From: Sulfurimicrobium sp964384915
GTDB lineage: Bacteria > Pseudomonadota > Gammaproteobacteria > Burkholderiales > Sulfuricellaceae
Length of the DNA stretch: 64,000 nucleotides
Assembly (NCBI GenBank): GCA_964384915.1
Contig: CAYLMA010000011.1
Coordinates: 1-64,000, forward strand
Direction: 5' to 3'
Each line of letters opens with the position of its first letter. The first letter of the stretch is position 1. A program made the position numbers and the translations under genes. Below the pieces are notes generated by a model, which was not told where the DNA came from, made no database searches, and saw only the letters and a list, made by a program, of their open reading frames with translations. Of this stretch, positions 8,359 through 17,704 are shown one piece after another.

Positions 8359-10479
8359 CTACTCAACAGAAGGCATGCCCTGCAAAGCGATCAAGTCTTC
8401 CAGCGGCTTGGGATGCTCGATGCCATAACCCTGCGCAAAATCCACGCCCATTTCGCGCAGCTTCTCCAGCACAGCATCGTTCTCGACGAATTCGGCGATG
8501 GTCTTCAGGCCCATCACGTGCCCGACCTGGTTGATGGACGACACCATCGCCGCATCCATCGGGTCATCCACCATATTGCGCACAAACGATCCGTCAATTT
8601 TCAGGTAATCCACCTGCATGTTCTTGAGGTAAGTGAAGGATGACAGGCCGCTGCCGAAATCGTCCAGCGAAAAACGGCAGCCGTGGGAGCGCAGCTCGCT
8701 GATGAAATCCATCGCCTTGGCGAGATTGGTGATTGCGGCGGTCTCGGTAATTTCGAAACAGACATGTTGGTACGGCACCTTGTAGAGGACAAACTGGCGC
8801 TTGATGAACTCGAGGAAATGCTCGTCGCACAGCGAAGGGCCGGACAAATTCACCGTGCAAGTATTGCACGGCCCCCCGCGAACATCCTTGCATTCAGGAA
8901 AGATTTTCCAGTACAGGCCCAAGGCGGTACTCACCACCCAGCGGTCGATGGATGGCATGAGGTTATAGCGTTCCGCCGCAGGAATAAAGGCCATGGGCGG
9001 AACAAGCTGGCCATTATCATCAATCAGCCGCAGCAATATTTCGAAATGTTTGCCCTCGTGCGCCCGCTCCTGGATCGGCAGAATAGTCTGGTAATAAAGC
9101 CGGAAGCGATTTTCCTCAATCGCGCGCGTAATCCGCGCCACCCAGTGCATTTCGCCCTGGCGCTGAGCCAGCTCCCCGTCTTCATCCCGGTACAAATGGA
9201 CGCGGTTGCGCCCCAGATCCTTTGCCGCGTAGCACGCGGCATCGGCATGGCTGAGCACGACATCAAGCGAACCCGCATCCTGGTCGATGGATACCAGGCC
9301 GATGCTGACCCCGATGACAAATGGTTTTTCCTTCCACACAAAATGAAAATCCTTGACCGTCTGGCGCAACAGTTCGGCGACGATCCCGGCCTGCTCCAGC
9401 GGGCAGTTGTCCAGCAACACCCCGAATTCGTCGCCACCCAGACGCGCCAGGGTGTCGGCATCGCGCACCTTGCTCTGCAGCAGCACGGTCAGCTGCCGCA
9501 ACAACTCATCCCCCGCCACATGGCCACAGGTGTCGTTGACGATCTTGAACTGGTCAAGATCAAGGTAACACAAGGCATGCACACGCCCGTCCTCGCGCGC
9601 GCTCAAAAGCGCCTTCTCCAGCCGGCGCTCGAATTCGCGCCGATTGACCAGTCCGGTCAGCGCATCGTGGGACGCCTGGTAGGACAAGCGCTCTGTTGCC
9701 TCGTCAATACGTTCCTGCATCCGGTCCTGGGCCATCTGCAGTGCCGCCGCCATGGAATTCACGCCACGTTCGAGCGTGCGCAGTTCGCCCGCGGAATTCT
9801 CGCTGACGCGCACCTCCAGGCGTCCGCGGCCAAGCTGGTCGACCGCATCTGCCAAGTTCTTCACCGGCACGGTCACGTCACGGCTCATGCGTACCGCCAG
9901 GAGAGCGCTCGCCAGCAGGCCCAGCAGGGAAATAAGCAAGCCATTCAGAATCAGCAATCTCTTGTGATTCTGGGTGCTGACCCGAGACAGTTCGAGAGTT
10001 ACCCGGCCCAGTATTTTTCCCTTGGGGGCTTTTGCCGACTGCGCGCCACCGCCGGTTGCAAAATCATCCACTTCAGTCTGGCTTTGAAACACCGGCGCGC
10101 TGAAATTCAGCACATTACCCCTCTCGGCCACCACAATGTAAAGGCCCGCCCGGTAATCCTTCAATACAGGGGGCCCTACGGATTTCCCGCTGGAGGCAAG
10201 AATTGCACCATCCAGATTGCTGATGGTTACAGCCGTGAGATCGGTTTCCTTGATGGCGGAATCCGCCAGGTTCTGCAGGATTTCCCGGTTACCGGAAAAA
10301 ACCCCGAACTCGCTCGCAGGCGCCAGTTGACGGGCAATGGCCAAGCCGCGCTCATGCAGAGACTGCTCCAGGCTTTGAATTCCGGAAGACACGAAATACA
10401 CGGCCAGCAGCAAGGCGATACCCGCCGCCGGCATCAAAGCCAGAAACAACACCCTTGTCTTGATGCCCCAGTGCTTCAT
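8359..10479 (-). CDS. Membrane-bound GGDEF-EAL c-di-GMP signalling protein with HAMP domain
   Basis: 706 residues. Membrane helix at about 8-32, a periplasmic sensor region of about 140 residues, second helix at about 177-200, HAMP linker, then GGDEF and EAL domains. GGDEF is intact (RLGGDEFGVLL at about 346) with an RxxD inhibitory site (RDAD) five residues before it. EAL residues are present: FEILLR (ExLxR), NLSG, EITET, DDFGSG, KIDGSF and QGYGIEHPKP. Both cyclase and phosphodiesterase activity are therefore possible. Its start overlaps the end of the upstream binding-protein gene by 4 bases, so that protein probably supplies the signal to the periplasmic sensor region. Confidence 0.92.
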   Translation of the reverse strand: MKHWGIKTRVLFLALMPAAGIALLLAVYFVSSGIQSLEQSLHERGLAIARQLAPASEFGVFSGNREILQNLADSAIKETDLTAVTISNLDGAILASSGKSVGPPVLKDYRAGLYIVVAERGNVLNFSAPVFQSQTEVDDFATGGGAQSAKAPKGKILGRVTLELSRVSTQNHKRLLILNGLLISLLGLLASALLAVRMSRDVTVPVKNLADAVDQLGRGRLEVRVSENSAGELRTLERGVNSMAAALQMAQDRMQERIDEATERLSYQASHDALTGLVNRREFERRLEKALLSAREDGRVHALCYLDLDQFKIVNDTCGHVAGDELLRQLTVLLQSKVRDADTLARLGGDEFGVLLDNCPLEQAGIVAELLRQTVKDFHFVWKEKPFVIGVSIGLVSIDQDAGSLDVVLSHADAACYAAKDLGRNRVHLYRDEDGELAQRQGEMHWVARITRAIEENRFRLYYQTILPIQERAHEGKHFEILLRLIDDNGQLVPPMAFIPAAERYNLMPSIDRWVVSTALGLYWKIFPECKDVRGGPCNTCTVNLSGPSLCDEHFLEFIKRQFVLYKVPYQHVCFEITETAAITNLAKAMDFISELRSHGCRFSLDDFGSGLSSFTYLKNMQVDYLKIDGSFVRNMVDDPMDAAMVSSINQVGHVMGLKTIAEFVENDAVLEKLREMGVDFAQGYGIEHPKPLEDLIALQGMPSVE

Positions 10480-11432
10480 TGCGGCTCGGACGCCCTCTTT
10501 AATTTCTGGAGCAATACCGTTTCATCACCCATGCTCAGGCCCAAAGAGCGCGCCACCTGGTAATTCACACTAACAGAGAAATACTTGGGATATTCGGGCG
10601 GAGGCAGCCATACCGGCCGGCTCCCCAGCGCACGCACGATGACATCCCCGGCCTGACGGCCAACCTGCTCCGGCATGGTATGGACTGAGGCAAGGGCGCC
10701 GGCCTTGACATAGGCATGCGAAAAACCGATGACCGGGTCCTGGTAGCGATACGTGGTCAGCAGCAGGCTTTGCACCGTGCCTTTGTTGAACACCAGCGGA
10801 TCAGGCACTGCCAGCAGCACATCGCTGTCTGCCAGCACCCGTTGCAAAGCGGGCAACAATTCTTCGGCGGTACTGATTTTTTCCACGGCCAGGCCCAATT
10901 TGGCTTCGCTGGCCGCAGCTTGCAGGGATTTCAGTCCCGCCAGAGATTCAGGGCCAAGCACCACCCCGACACGGCTGCGGTCCGGCATTGCCAGACGGAT
11001 CAACTCCATCTGGCGCGCCAGCGGCTGATCAAGAAATACCGCGGAAAAAAGTTTGTAGTCGCGTTGGCGGGCGATTCTTTCAAAGGCCTGGCGTGGAATC
11101 AGAACCGCCAGAACCGGGATGGGCAAGTTTTGCGCTGCCAGTTCCTGCGCCGCACTCACGCCAATGGTGACGATCAGGTCCGGGCTCTCCCTAAGAAAAT
11201 CCATTTTCCTATCCGACGGGGGGTAAACACTGACCACCACCTTTGCCCCGCTCTGCGCCAAAGTCGCGCGCAAACTGCTGGCTGTATCCTGATAGGGCGT
11301 GGATTCGTCGCTCAATACGATGGCGATATTCGCCGGCGCGGCAAGCAGCATGCCAGCCCAACTCAAGGCGATGAGCAGGATAAAACGCGCAGTCAGGTTT
11401 AATCTAGTGAAGTGTTGCACGCTAAACGGCAC
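10476..11432 (-). CDS. ABC_sub_bind-type periplasmic binding protein, partner of the GGDEF-EAL protein
   Basis: About 318 residues of the ABC-type uncharacterised substrate-binding family (two Rossmann-like lobes; IAIVLSDESTPYQ, LIVTIGVSAAQELA, VGVVLGPES, LLAVPDPLVFNKGTVQ, VIGFSHAYVKAGALAS). The start is placed at a GTG at 11432 that overlaps the dnaQ stop by one base and has an AAGG site. An ATG at 11459 would add nine residues. A hydrophobic signal segment (ARFILLIALSWAGMLLAAPA) follows. No ABC permease or ATPase lies nearby. Coupling to the downstream GGDEF-EAL gene suggests a ligand sensor, not a transporter component; the ligand is unknown. Confidence 0.85.
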   Translation of the reverse strand: MPFSVQHFTRLNLTARFILLIALSWAGMLLAAPANIAIVLSDESTPYQDTASSLRATLAQSGAKVVVSVYPPSDRKMDFLRESPDLIVTIGVSAAQELAAQNLPIPVLAVLIPRQAFERIARQRDYKLFSAVFLDQPLARQMELIRLAMPDRSRVGVVLGPESLAGLKSLQAAASEAKLGLAVEKISTAEELLPALQRVLADSDVLLAVPDPLVFNKGTVQSLLLTTYRYQDPVIGFSHAYVKAGALASVHTMPEQVGRQAGDVIVRALGSRPVWLPPPEYPKYFSVSVNYQVARSLGLSMGDETVLLQKLKRASEPQ

Positions 11433-12136
11433 TAGCCACCTTGCGAGGCCGGTTTCCATAAGCAATTGCCGCGGCTCGATTTATGCAGATCATCAAGGTA
11501 AGCGGAATGCGCCGCCAACTCTTCTTCACCCGCCTGCAGAACGCGCAGTCTCACGCGCTCGCGCTGTGCTCGCGCAACATTCTTCGCCGGCACCGGCGCA
11601 GTCTCGATCATCAGGCTCTCCTGGCCGCGCGTCATGGCAAGATACACTTCAGCCAGCAGTTCGGTATCCACCAGGGCGCCGTGCAAAGTACGTTTGGAAT
11701 TGTCGATCTGATAATTCCGGCACAAGGCATCAAGGTTGTTTTTCTGCCCCGGACGCAACTGCTTGGCCATTTTCAGCGTATCGGTAATGACCGGACAGTA
11801 ATGCTGAATCGGCTCCATCCCGAGCAAGCCAAGCTCGTAGTTGAGAAAGCCGACGTCAAACTGGGCATTGTGAATGACCAGCTCGCCCCCCGCCACGTAG
11901 TTCAGAAATTCCTCGACGATATCGCGGAAGGATGGCTTGTCCTGCAGGAATTCGAGGCTGATGCCATGCACCTGCTGAGCGCCAGGATCGATTTCACGTC
12001 CAGGGTTGAGATACTGATGGAAATGGTTATGGGTCAGTTGGCGGTTCACCATCTCGACCGCCGCGATTTCAATAATGCGGTGGCCGAGGCTGGTCTCCAG
12101 GCCCGTAGTTTCAGTATCTAGAATAATCTGGCGCAA
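11432..12136 (-). CDS. dnaQ: DNA polymerase III epsilon subunit (3'-5' proofreading exonuclease)
   Basis: 234 residues from a TTG at 12136 (upstream CGGAG); no in-frame ATG lies before the first catalytic motif. DEDDh exonuclease with ExoI LDTETTG, ExoII HNAQFDVGFL and ExoIII HGALVDTELLAEVYL. Length is near the E. coli protein (243). It proofreads within the replicative core. It lies downstream of rnhA in the widely conserved gloB-methyltransferase-rnhA-dnaQ neighbourhood, though here gloB is on the other strand. Confidence 0.94.
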   Translation of the reverse strand: MRQIILDTETTGLETSLGHRIIEIAAVEMVNRQLTHNHFHQYLNPGREIDPGAQQVHGISLEFLQDKPSFRDIVEEFLNYVAGGELVIHNAQFDVGFLNYELGLLGMEPIQHYCPVITDTLKMAKQLRPGQKNNLDALCRNYQIDNSKRTLHGALVDTELLAEVYLAMTRGQESLMIETAPVPAKNVARAQRERVRLRVLQAGEEELAAHSAYLDDLHKSSRGNCLWKPASQGG

Positions 12137-12175
12137 GATCTAAGCGCTCCGTTTCATATTTCTTCTAATATTTGT

Positions 12176-12634
12176 TCAGCCAACCGCGCTAAGCGTCTCG
12201 ACGCCACGGTTGGCCAATTGATCAGCGCGCTCATTCTCTTCATGGCCCGCATGCCCTTTCACCCAGATCCATTCCAGATGATGCTGCACTGCAAGCTGGT
12301 CCAGTTCCTGCCATAAATCCACGTTCTTGACCGGCTTGTTGTCCGCTGTACGCCAGCCACGCCGCTTCCAGTTGTGTATCCATTCGCTGATTCCCTTCTG
12401 GACATACTGCGAATCGGTGTGTACTCGCGCCTTGCAAGGGCGGCTCAAGGCTTCCAGCGCCTTGATCACCGCCATCAGTTCCATCCGGTTGTTGGTGGTG
12501 TGCAACTCGCCGCCAAACAGTTCCCGCTCCTGGCCACGGAAGCGCAGCAAGGCTCCCCATCCACCCCGGCCCGGGTTTCCCTTGCATGCGCCGTCAGTAT
12601 AGACGTCCACGATGCCGCCGTCATCATTTATCAC
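12176..12634 (-). CDS. rnhA: Ribonuclease HI
   Basis: 152 residues, degrades RNA in RNA-DNA hybrids. All four acidic active-site residues are visible: VDVYTDGACKGNPG, NNRMELMAV, HTDSQYV and NERADQLAN, together with the basic handle NWKRRGWRTADNKPVKN. It starts at a GTG (12634) with an AAAGGA site; the nearby ATGs are out of frame. It overlaps the upstream methyltransferase gene by 11 bases. Confidence 0.96.
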   Translation of the reverse strand: MINDDGGIVDVYTDGACKGNPGRGGWGALLRFRGQERELFGGELHTTNNRMELMAVIKALEALSRPCKARVHTDSQYVQKGISEWIHNWKRRGWRTADNKPVKNVDLWQELDQLAVQHHLEWIWVKGHAGHEENERADQLANRGVETLSAVG

Positions 12635-13358
12635 GAATTGTCCTTTGATTTAGTAACTTCTGCGCCGCAGGCGCCAGCCCCTTGCGCGCGACCCGGCCCT
12701 CGTTCCAGCCCGGTAAAATCAGGCGCATGCCCAGCACTTTCTTTTTTGCCTGAATGAAATATACCCCGCCGGCAAGTGCCCACCAGCGATCTCCCGCGTC
12801 TTCCATGAAATGAAACTTGTCCAGCAGTTGTTCTTTCTGAAATGGCGGCTCGTAACAGCACATGCGTCCACCCACCACTTCAAACCCCAGCAGTGCAAGC
12901 CAGTCCTTGAGGCGCGACAGGCTGATAAAACGCCCGCACCAGGGATAACGCTGCCTATTGTTGGGAAGCATCCGCCACAAACCCCACAAACTGAATGGAT
13001 TGTAGCCGCTGATAATCAGGTTCCCCTCAGGCATCAGCACGCGTTCGGCTTCTCGCAAGATCTGGTGCGGATGAGCGCTGAACTCCAGCAAATGGGGCAA
13101 CAACAACAAATCGATCGACTGACTGGCAACAGGCAAGAATTCCGGCTCCATCCGCAGCGCCACCTCCACTCCATCGCCCGCCCGCAAGCGTGTCGGAATG
13201 CGGCTGGTGCGCAGCAGATCATGATCCAGCAATCCCAACTGAAGCGCATTGAAGCCAAAAATATTGGCCACCACCTGGTCGTGGTAAGCCTGCTCACGCC
13301 GCAGCAGATACTGGCCGAGCGGTGTTTCAAGCCATGCCTTTTCATCAACACTTGACAT
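12624..13358 (-). CDS. SAM-dependent methyltransferase-like protein of the gloB/rnhA cluster
   Basis: 244 residues, class I methyltransferase-like fold with post-motif regions (SIDLLLLPHLLEFSAHPHQILREAERVLMPEG ... LIISGYNPFSLWG). It occupies the position of E. coli yafS between gloB and rnhA. The usual glycine-rich SAM loop (DLGCGTG type) is not recognisable in the N-terminal third, so catalysis is unproven. Substrate unknown. ATG at 13358 is only 28 bp from the divergent gloB start. Confidence 0.82.
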   Translation of the reverse strand: MSSVDEKAWLETPLGQYLLRREQAYHDQVVANIFGFNALQLGLLDHDLLRTSRIPTRLRAGDGVEVALRMEPEFLPVASQSIDLLLLPHLLEFSAHPHQILREAERVLMPEGNLIISGYNPFSLWGLWRMLPNNRQRYPWCGRFISLSRLKDWLALLGFEVVGGRMCCYEPPFQKEQLLDKFHFMEDAGDRWWALAGGVYFIQAKKKVLGMRLILPGWNEGRVARKGLAPAAQKLLNQRTIRDK

Positions 13359-13386
13359 TCAGGCTGCTCCGGCCAAAGATAAAACC

Positions 13387-14154
13387 ATGATTGAAATTAT
13401 TCCCATCCCCGCATTTGAAGACAACTACATCTGGCTGATCCATAACCAGGCATATGCTGCCGTAGTGGATCCTGGCGATGCAGATCCCGTCATGGAATAT
13501 CTGCAACAACACGACCTAATACTGACTGCCATTCTCATTACCCATCATCATGGCGACCATTGTGGTGGAGCCAAGGAACTGAGCCAGCATTTCAACTGCC
13601 CGGTGTATGGTCCGCGCCGGGAAAAAATCACGGCGACCACGCAAACCGTTGCCGAGAACGATCTTGTCGCCCTTCCTGAACTGGGTGCCGAATTTCATGT
13701 CATCGACGTGCCTGGCCACACCCGAGGCCACGTCGCGTATTATGGGATAAATTCCCTGTTTTGTGGCGATGCCCTGTTTGCCTGCGGCTGCGGGCGCCTG
13801 TTTGAAGGCACTCCGGAGCAGATGCAGGCTTCCCTCGCTAAATTGTCTGCATTGCCTGACGAAACCAGGGTTTTCTGCGCACACGAATATACCCTGGACA
13901 ACATCCGCTTCGCCAGAATTGCCGACCCGGACAACGCAGCGCTACAGGAAAGGGAAATACGGGAGCGGAAAATCCGGGCGCAAGGCTTGCCCACCCTGCC
14001 ATCGACCATCGCCCTGGAAAAAAGCACCAACCCCTTCCTGCGCTGGCACGACACTCATCTCATCGAAGCGGCGAGCCAATTCACCGGCCGTCCGCTGGGC
14101 AGTCCGGCCAGCATATTTGCGGCTATCCGGCAATGGAAAGACAAGCTCGACTGA
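13387..14154 (+). CDS. gloB: Hydroxyacylglutathione hydrolase (glyoxalase II)
   Basis: 255 residues, metallo-beta-lactamase fold. It hydrolyses S-lactoylglutathione to lactate and glutathione in methylglyoxal detoxification. The binuclear metal ligands are visible in THHHGDHCGG, VPGHTRGH, FCGDALFACGCGRLFEGT and CAHEYTLDN. The C-terminal glutathione-binding domain is present (TNPFLR). Full family length. It is divergent from the methyltransferase gene. Confidence 0.96.
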   Translation: MIEIIPIPAFEDNYIWLIHNQAYAAVVDPGDADPVMEYLQQHDLILTAILITHHHGDHCGGAKELSQHFNCPVYGPRREKITATTQTVAENDLVALPELGAEFHVIDVPGHTRGHVAYYGINSLFCGDALFACGCGRLFEGTPEQMQASLAKLSALPDETRVFCAHEYTLDNIRFARIADPDNAALQEREIRERKIRAQGLPTLPSTIALEKSTNPFLRWHDTHLIEAASQFTGRPLGSPASIFAAIRQWKDKLD

Positions 14155-14165
14155 ACCATTTTTCC

Positions 14166-14195
14166 TTGACCTAGGCACGTAAAACTCATTACCAT
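14166..14195 (+). promoter_or_regulatory. Possible sigma70 promoter of mltD
   Basis: TTGACC (14166-14171), 18-bp spacer and TACCAT (14190-14195), about 40 bp before the mltD start. The -35 is good and the -10 weak. Confidence 0.35.
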
Positions 14196-14233
14196 TCAAG
14201 GGTTTTTACCTCATCACAAAAAGCCCGATACGC

Positions 14234-15910
14234 ATGCGATCACGAGCAGTCTTCTTCCTTCTTTGCCTGATCATCGGCGCCAGCCAGTCAAGCATTGCCG
14301 TCGCCGAGGACAATTACGCAGCGTTCGCAAGCGGCTTCGCCTTCACGCAAAGCGGGCCGGACGAACCGGAAGAACAAAGTGCAGCCAGACTTGAAGCCGC
14401 AGAAGGGCAACTGAGTCTGCGCTCGTCGGAAAAAATCAGTTCCAGCATACTCCCGCTCCAGCTTGAGTCCCTGAACAACGAACCCAAGGATCTCTGGGAA
14501 CGTATCCGTTCCGGTTTTGCGCTGACCGAACTCAACAGCCCGCTGGTCCAGGAACACGAGGCCTGGTATGCGAATCGACCGGACTACGTACAGCGCACGG
14601 TGGAACGCAGCCAGCGCTACCTGTTCCATATCGTGGAAGAAATCGAAAAGCGCGGCATGCCGACCGAGATCGCGCTGCTGCCCATCATCGAAAGCGCCTA
14701 CAACCCCAAGGCCTACTCCACCAGCCACGCCTCCGGCATCTGGCAGTTCATCCCTTCCACCGGCAAGCACTTCGGCCTCGATCAAAACCTGCTCTACGAC
14801 GGCCGCCGAGACATCCTTGCCGCCACAAATGCGGCGCTCGACTACTTGCAGAAGCTGTACAACATGTTTGGCAACTGGGAACTGGCGCTAGCCGCCTACA
14901 ACTGGGGCGAGGGCTCGGTCTCCAGAGCCATTGCCCGCAACCAGGCAAAGGGCGACCCCACCGACTACCTCAGCCTGCGCATGCCGCCGGAAACACGCAA
15001 TTACGTGCCAAAGCTGATCGCAGTCAAGAATATCGTCATGAATCCTGCCGCCTATGGCCTGGCGCTCAACAGCATTCCCAACAGCCCCTATTTTGCCTCG
15101 GTAAAACTCAAGCAGCACATGGATATTGCCGTGGCCGCGCGCCTGGCCGAAGTCCCTCTGGATGAATTCGTCGCCCTCAACCCGGCCTACAACAAGCCAC
15201 TGGTTGCAGGCATAGGCAAGCCCACGCTGCTGCTGCCGGTGGACAAGGTCAACAGCTTCTCGCTCAACCTGGAAAACAACGAGCGCCCGTTGTCCTCCTG
15301 GCAGACCTACACGCCCCGGCGCGGCGAAACGCTGGCCGAAATTGCCCAGCGTTTCGGCATTTCGCCGGCGCGACTGAAGGAAATCAATGCCATCAGCGGC
15401 AGGAAAAAGGCGGCTGTTACACAAACACTGCTGGTACCCGTGGCCAAACCGGGTAACACGCCGACACTGCTGGCCCATATCCCTGAACCCGAAGCCCTGC
15501 ACGAAACCCTGGCCACAAATGCCAAATCCACTCACACCGTCGCCAAGGGCGACACCGTGCTCAGCATCGCCAAACGTTACGGCATGACGGTCGCCCAGCT
15601 CAAAACGCAGAACCACCTCAAATCCAACAGTATTGCCAGAGGGCAGAAGCTGGCCGTGCTGGCGAACAGCAAGCAGAAGACGGAAAAAACCCAGGTTGCC
15701 AGGAACAAACCCGAAGCGGCTAAAGCACTCAAGGTGGCAAATAATTCCGCTGCGAAAAGCAAGCACACGCGCTATGTCGTCAAGCGTGGCGATACCGTTT
15801 TCAGCATTGCGCGGCGCTTCGATGTCGCGGTGAACGATCTGCAGCGCTGGAACAAGATCCCGGCCAGCAACAGCCTGCAGCCGGGCAACACCCTGCTGGT
15901 TTATAACTAA
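14234..15910 (+). CDS. mltD: Membrane-bound lytic murein transglycosylase D
   Basis: 558 residues. Signal sequence MRSRAVFFLLCLIIGASQSS without a lipobox. The SLT catalytic domain (about residues 130-260) has the catalytic Glu in LLPIIESAYNP and the motifs ASGIWQFIPSTG and AAYNWGEGSV. Three LysM peptidoglycan-binding modules follow, at about 355-400 (TPRRGETLAEIAQRFG), 435-478 (VAKGDTVLSIAKRYG) and 512-557 (VKRGDTVFSIARRFD). It cleaves glycan strands to 1,6-anhydromuropeptides. It ends 9 bp from the convergent yejF stop. Confidence 0.95.
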   Translation: MRSRAVFFLLCLIIGASQSSIAVAEDNYAAFASGFAFTQSGPDEPEEQSAARLEAAEGQLSLRSSEKISSSILPLQLESLNNEPKDLWERIRSGFALTELNSPLVQEHEAWYANRPDYVQRTVERSQRYLFHIVEEIEKRGMPTEIALLPIIESAYNPKAYSTSHASGIWQFIPSTGKHFGLDQNLLYDGRRDILAATNAALDYLQKLYNMFGNWELALAAYNWGEGSVSRAIARNQAKGDPTDYLSLRMPPETRNYVPKLIAVKNIVMNPAAYGLALNSIPNSPYFASVKLKQHMDIAVAARLAEVPLDEFVALNPAYNKPLVAGIGKPTLLLPVDKVNSFSLNLENNERPLSSWQTYTPRRGETLAEIAQRFGISPARLKEINAISGRKKAAVTQTLLVPVAKPGNTPTLLAHIPEPEALHETLATNAKSTHTVAKGDTVLSIAKRYGMTVAQLKTQNHLKSNSIARGQKLAVLANSKQKTEKTQVARNKPEAAKALKVANNSAAKSKHTRYVVKRGDTVFSIARRFDVAVNDLQRWNKIPASNSLQPGNTLLVYN

Positions 15911-15919
15911 CCGCGTCGA

Positions 15920-17536
15920 TCAGAGCAGCGAAGCCCGCAGCAAAGTGCGGGTGTATTCCTGCCGGGGCGATTCGAACAGCGCCTCCGTTTCACCCGCCTC
16001 CACCACTTTCCCCGACTGCATCACGATCATGCGATGCGCCATGGCGCGAATCACGCGCAAATCGTGGGTAATGAACAGGTAGCTCATGCCATGCCGCTGC
16101 TGCAGGCCGCGCAGCAAATCCAGCACCTGCTTCTGCACGGACACGTCGAGCGCGCTGGTGGGCTCGTCGAGCAGGATCAGCTTGGGTTCCAGCACGGCCA
16201 CGCGCGCTATGGCGATGCGCTGGCGCTGCCCGCCGGAAAATTCATGGGGATAGCGCCACAGCATGGACTCCTCCAGCCCCACCTCGTCCATGATCGCCAC
16301 AATGCGCTCACGGCGCTGCCGCCGGTCGAGGCGGGGGAAGTGGATGCCCAAGCCCTCGCCCACGATCTGCTCCACCGTCAGGCGCGGCGAGAGCGAAGAG
16401 TAGGGGTCCTGGAACACCACCTGGAAGTCGCGCCGCAAAGGCCGCAGCTGGCGCTGCTTGAGCGCGGCAAGATCCGCGCCGTTGAAACGAATCTGACCTG
16501 TGCAGTCCTGGAGCCGCAGCAGGCACATGCCAAGAGTGGTTTTGCCCGACCCCGACTCACCCACGATGCCCAGCGTCTCGCCGCTGCGCAAAAACAGGCC
16601 GGCATCATCCACTGCCTGTACCGTGCTGACGGTGCGCCGTAAAAAACCCGCCTTGGATGTAAATTTGCAACTGACGCCGCTGGCTTCAAGCAATGGCGGC
16701 CGGGCCTCGAGGGCGCGCACTTCTTCGGAGGAGACCAGGCGCTGCGGCTGGCTTTGCAGCAAATGGCGTGTATATGAATGCTGCGGCGCTGCGAACAGCT
16801 CCGCCACGGGCGCCTGCTCCACGATCCGCCCCTGCTGCATCACGCAGATGCGGTCTGCGAAGCGCCGCACCAGGTTGAGATCGTGCGTAATCAGCAGCAC
16901 CGCCATGGAAAACTCTTTCTGCAAGTCCTCCAGCAGTTCCAGTATCTGCGCCTGGATGGTCACGTCCAGTGCGGTGGTTGGCTCGTCGGCAATCAGCAGT
17001 TTCGGGCTGCAGGCCAGCGCCATGGCGATCATGACGCGCTGGCGCTGGCCGCCGGAAAGCATATGAGGAAAATCCTCAAAGCGTTTTTCCGGCTCGGGGA
17101 TGCCGGTACGGGCGAGCAGTTCGACCATGCGCACCCTGGCCGCGGGCTTGCTCATGTGCTCGTGCGCCAGCAGGGGTTCGATCAGCTGCTCGCCGATGGA
17201 ATACAGCGGGTTGAGGGAGGTCATCGGCTCCTGGAAAATCATCGCGATATCGCGGCCGCGAATGGCTCTCAGCTCCGCCTCGCCCAACCCCATCAGTTCG
17301 CGCCCCTGGAAGCGGATCGAGCCGCCCGGATAGTGCGTCTGGCGCGGATCGTGCAATTGCAGGATGGAGAGCGCGGTCACCGACTTGCCTGAACCCGACT
17401 CGCCGACCAGCGCCAGCTTTTCACCGGCATGGATGTCGAAGCTCGCTTCCCGCACCGCATCGGCGTATTGGCTGGGGCGGCCGAAGGACACCGACAGGCG
17501 CTCGATGGATAGCAAAGGTCCACTGTCGTGATTCAT
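15920..17536 (-). CDS. yejF: Peptide ABC transporter, fused double ATP-binding subunit YejF
   Basis: 538 residues with two ABC cassettes. Cassette 1 has Walker A GESGSGKS, signature LSGGQRQR and Walker B LLIADEPTTALD. Cassette 2 has GESGSGKT, SGGQRQRIAIARVA and LILLDEPTSALD. Both show the oligopeptide/dipeptide C-terminal extensions. It energises the YejABEF importer (oligopeptides, microcin C in E. coli). It is separated from yejE by 168 bp carrying an inverted repeat, unlike the tightly packed yejA-B-E. Confidence 0.93.
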   Translation of the reverse strand: MNHDSGPLLSIERLSVSFGRPSQYADAVREASFDIHAGEKLALVGESGSGKSVTALSILQLHDPRQTHYPGGSIRFQGRELMGLGEAELRAIRGRDIAMIFQEPMTSLNPLYSIGEQLIEPLLAHEHMSKPAARVRMVELLARTGIPEPEKRFEDFPHMLSGGQRQRVMIAMALACSPKLLIADEPTTALDVTIQAQILELLEDLQKEFSMAVLLITHDLNLVRRFADRICVMQQGRIVEQAPVAELFAAPQHSYTRHLLQSQPQRLVSSEEVRALEARPPLLEASGVSCKFTSKAGFLRRTVSTVQAVDDAGLFLRSGETLGIVGESGSGKTTLGMCLLRLQDCTGQIRFNGADLAALKQRQLRPLRRDFQVVFQDPYSSLSPRLTVEQIVGEGLGIHFPRLDRRQRRERIVAIMDEVGLEESMLWRYPHEFSGGQRQRIAIARVAVLEPKLILLDEPTSALDVSVQKQVLDLLRGLQQRHGMSYLFITHDLRVIRAMAHRMIVMQSGKVVEAGETEALFESPRQEYTRTLLRASLL

Positions 17537-17575
17537 TCCAAAAACCTTAGATCGAAACCACGGAAGGCACGGTGA

Positions 17576-17660
17576 AAACCAACCCCCCTCAATCCCCCCT
17601 TGTCAGGGGGGAGGCCGTCAACTCCTCCCCTGACAAGGGGAGGCCGGGAGGGGTTGTTTT
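17576..17660. repeat. Imperfect inverted repeat between yejE and yejF
   Basis: Two arms of about 39 bp (17576-17614 and 17622-17660), rich in C/G runs around a shared TTGTCA/TGACAA core, can fold into a long hairpin. It is preceded by an AACCACGGAAGGCACGG block of the CACGGAG repeat type. It may reduce read-through into yejF. Confidence 0.7.
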
Positions 17661-17704
17661 TTGCCCCGTGCCCTCTGTTGCTAACTGCTTTTTCCAGGTT
17701 CATC

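Noticed and set aside
8683..10563. 626-codon plus-strand open frame
   Set aside because: Shadow of the GGDEF-EAL gene; the minus strand shows all catalytic motifs.
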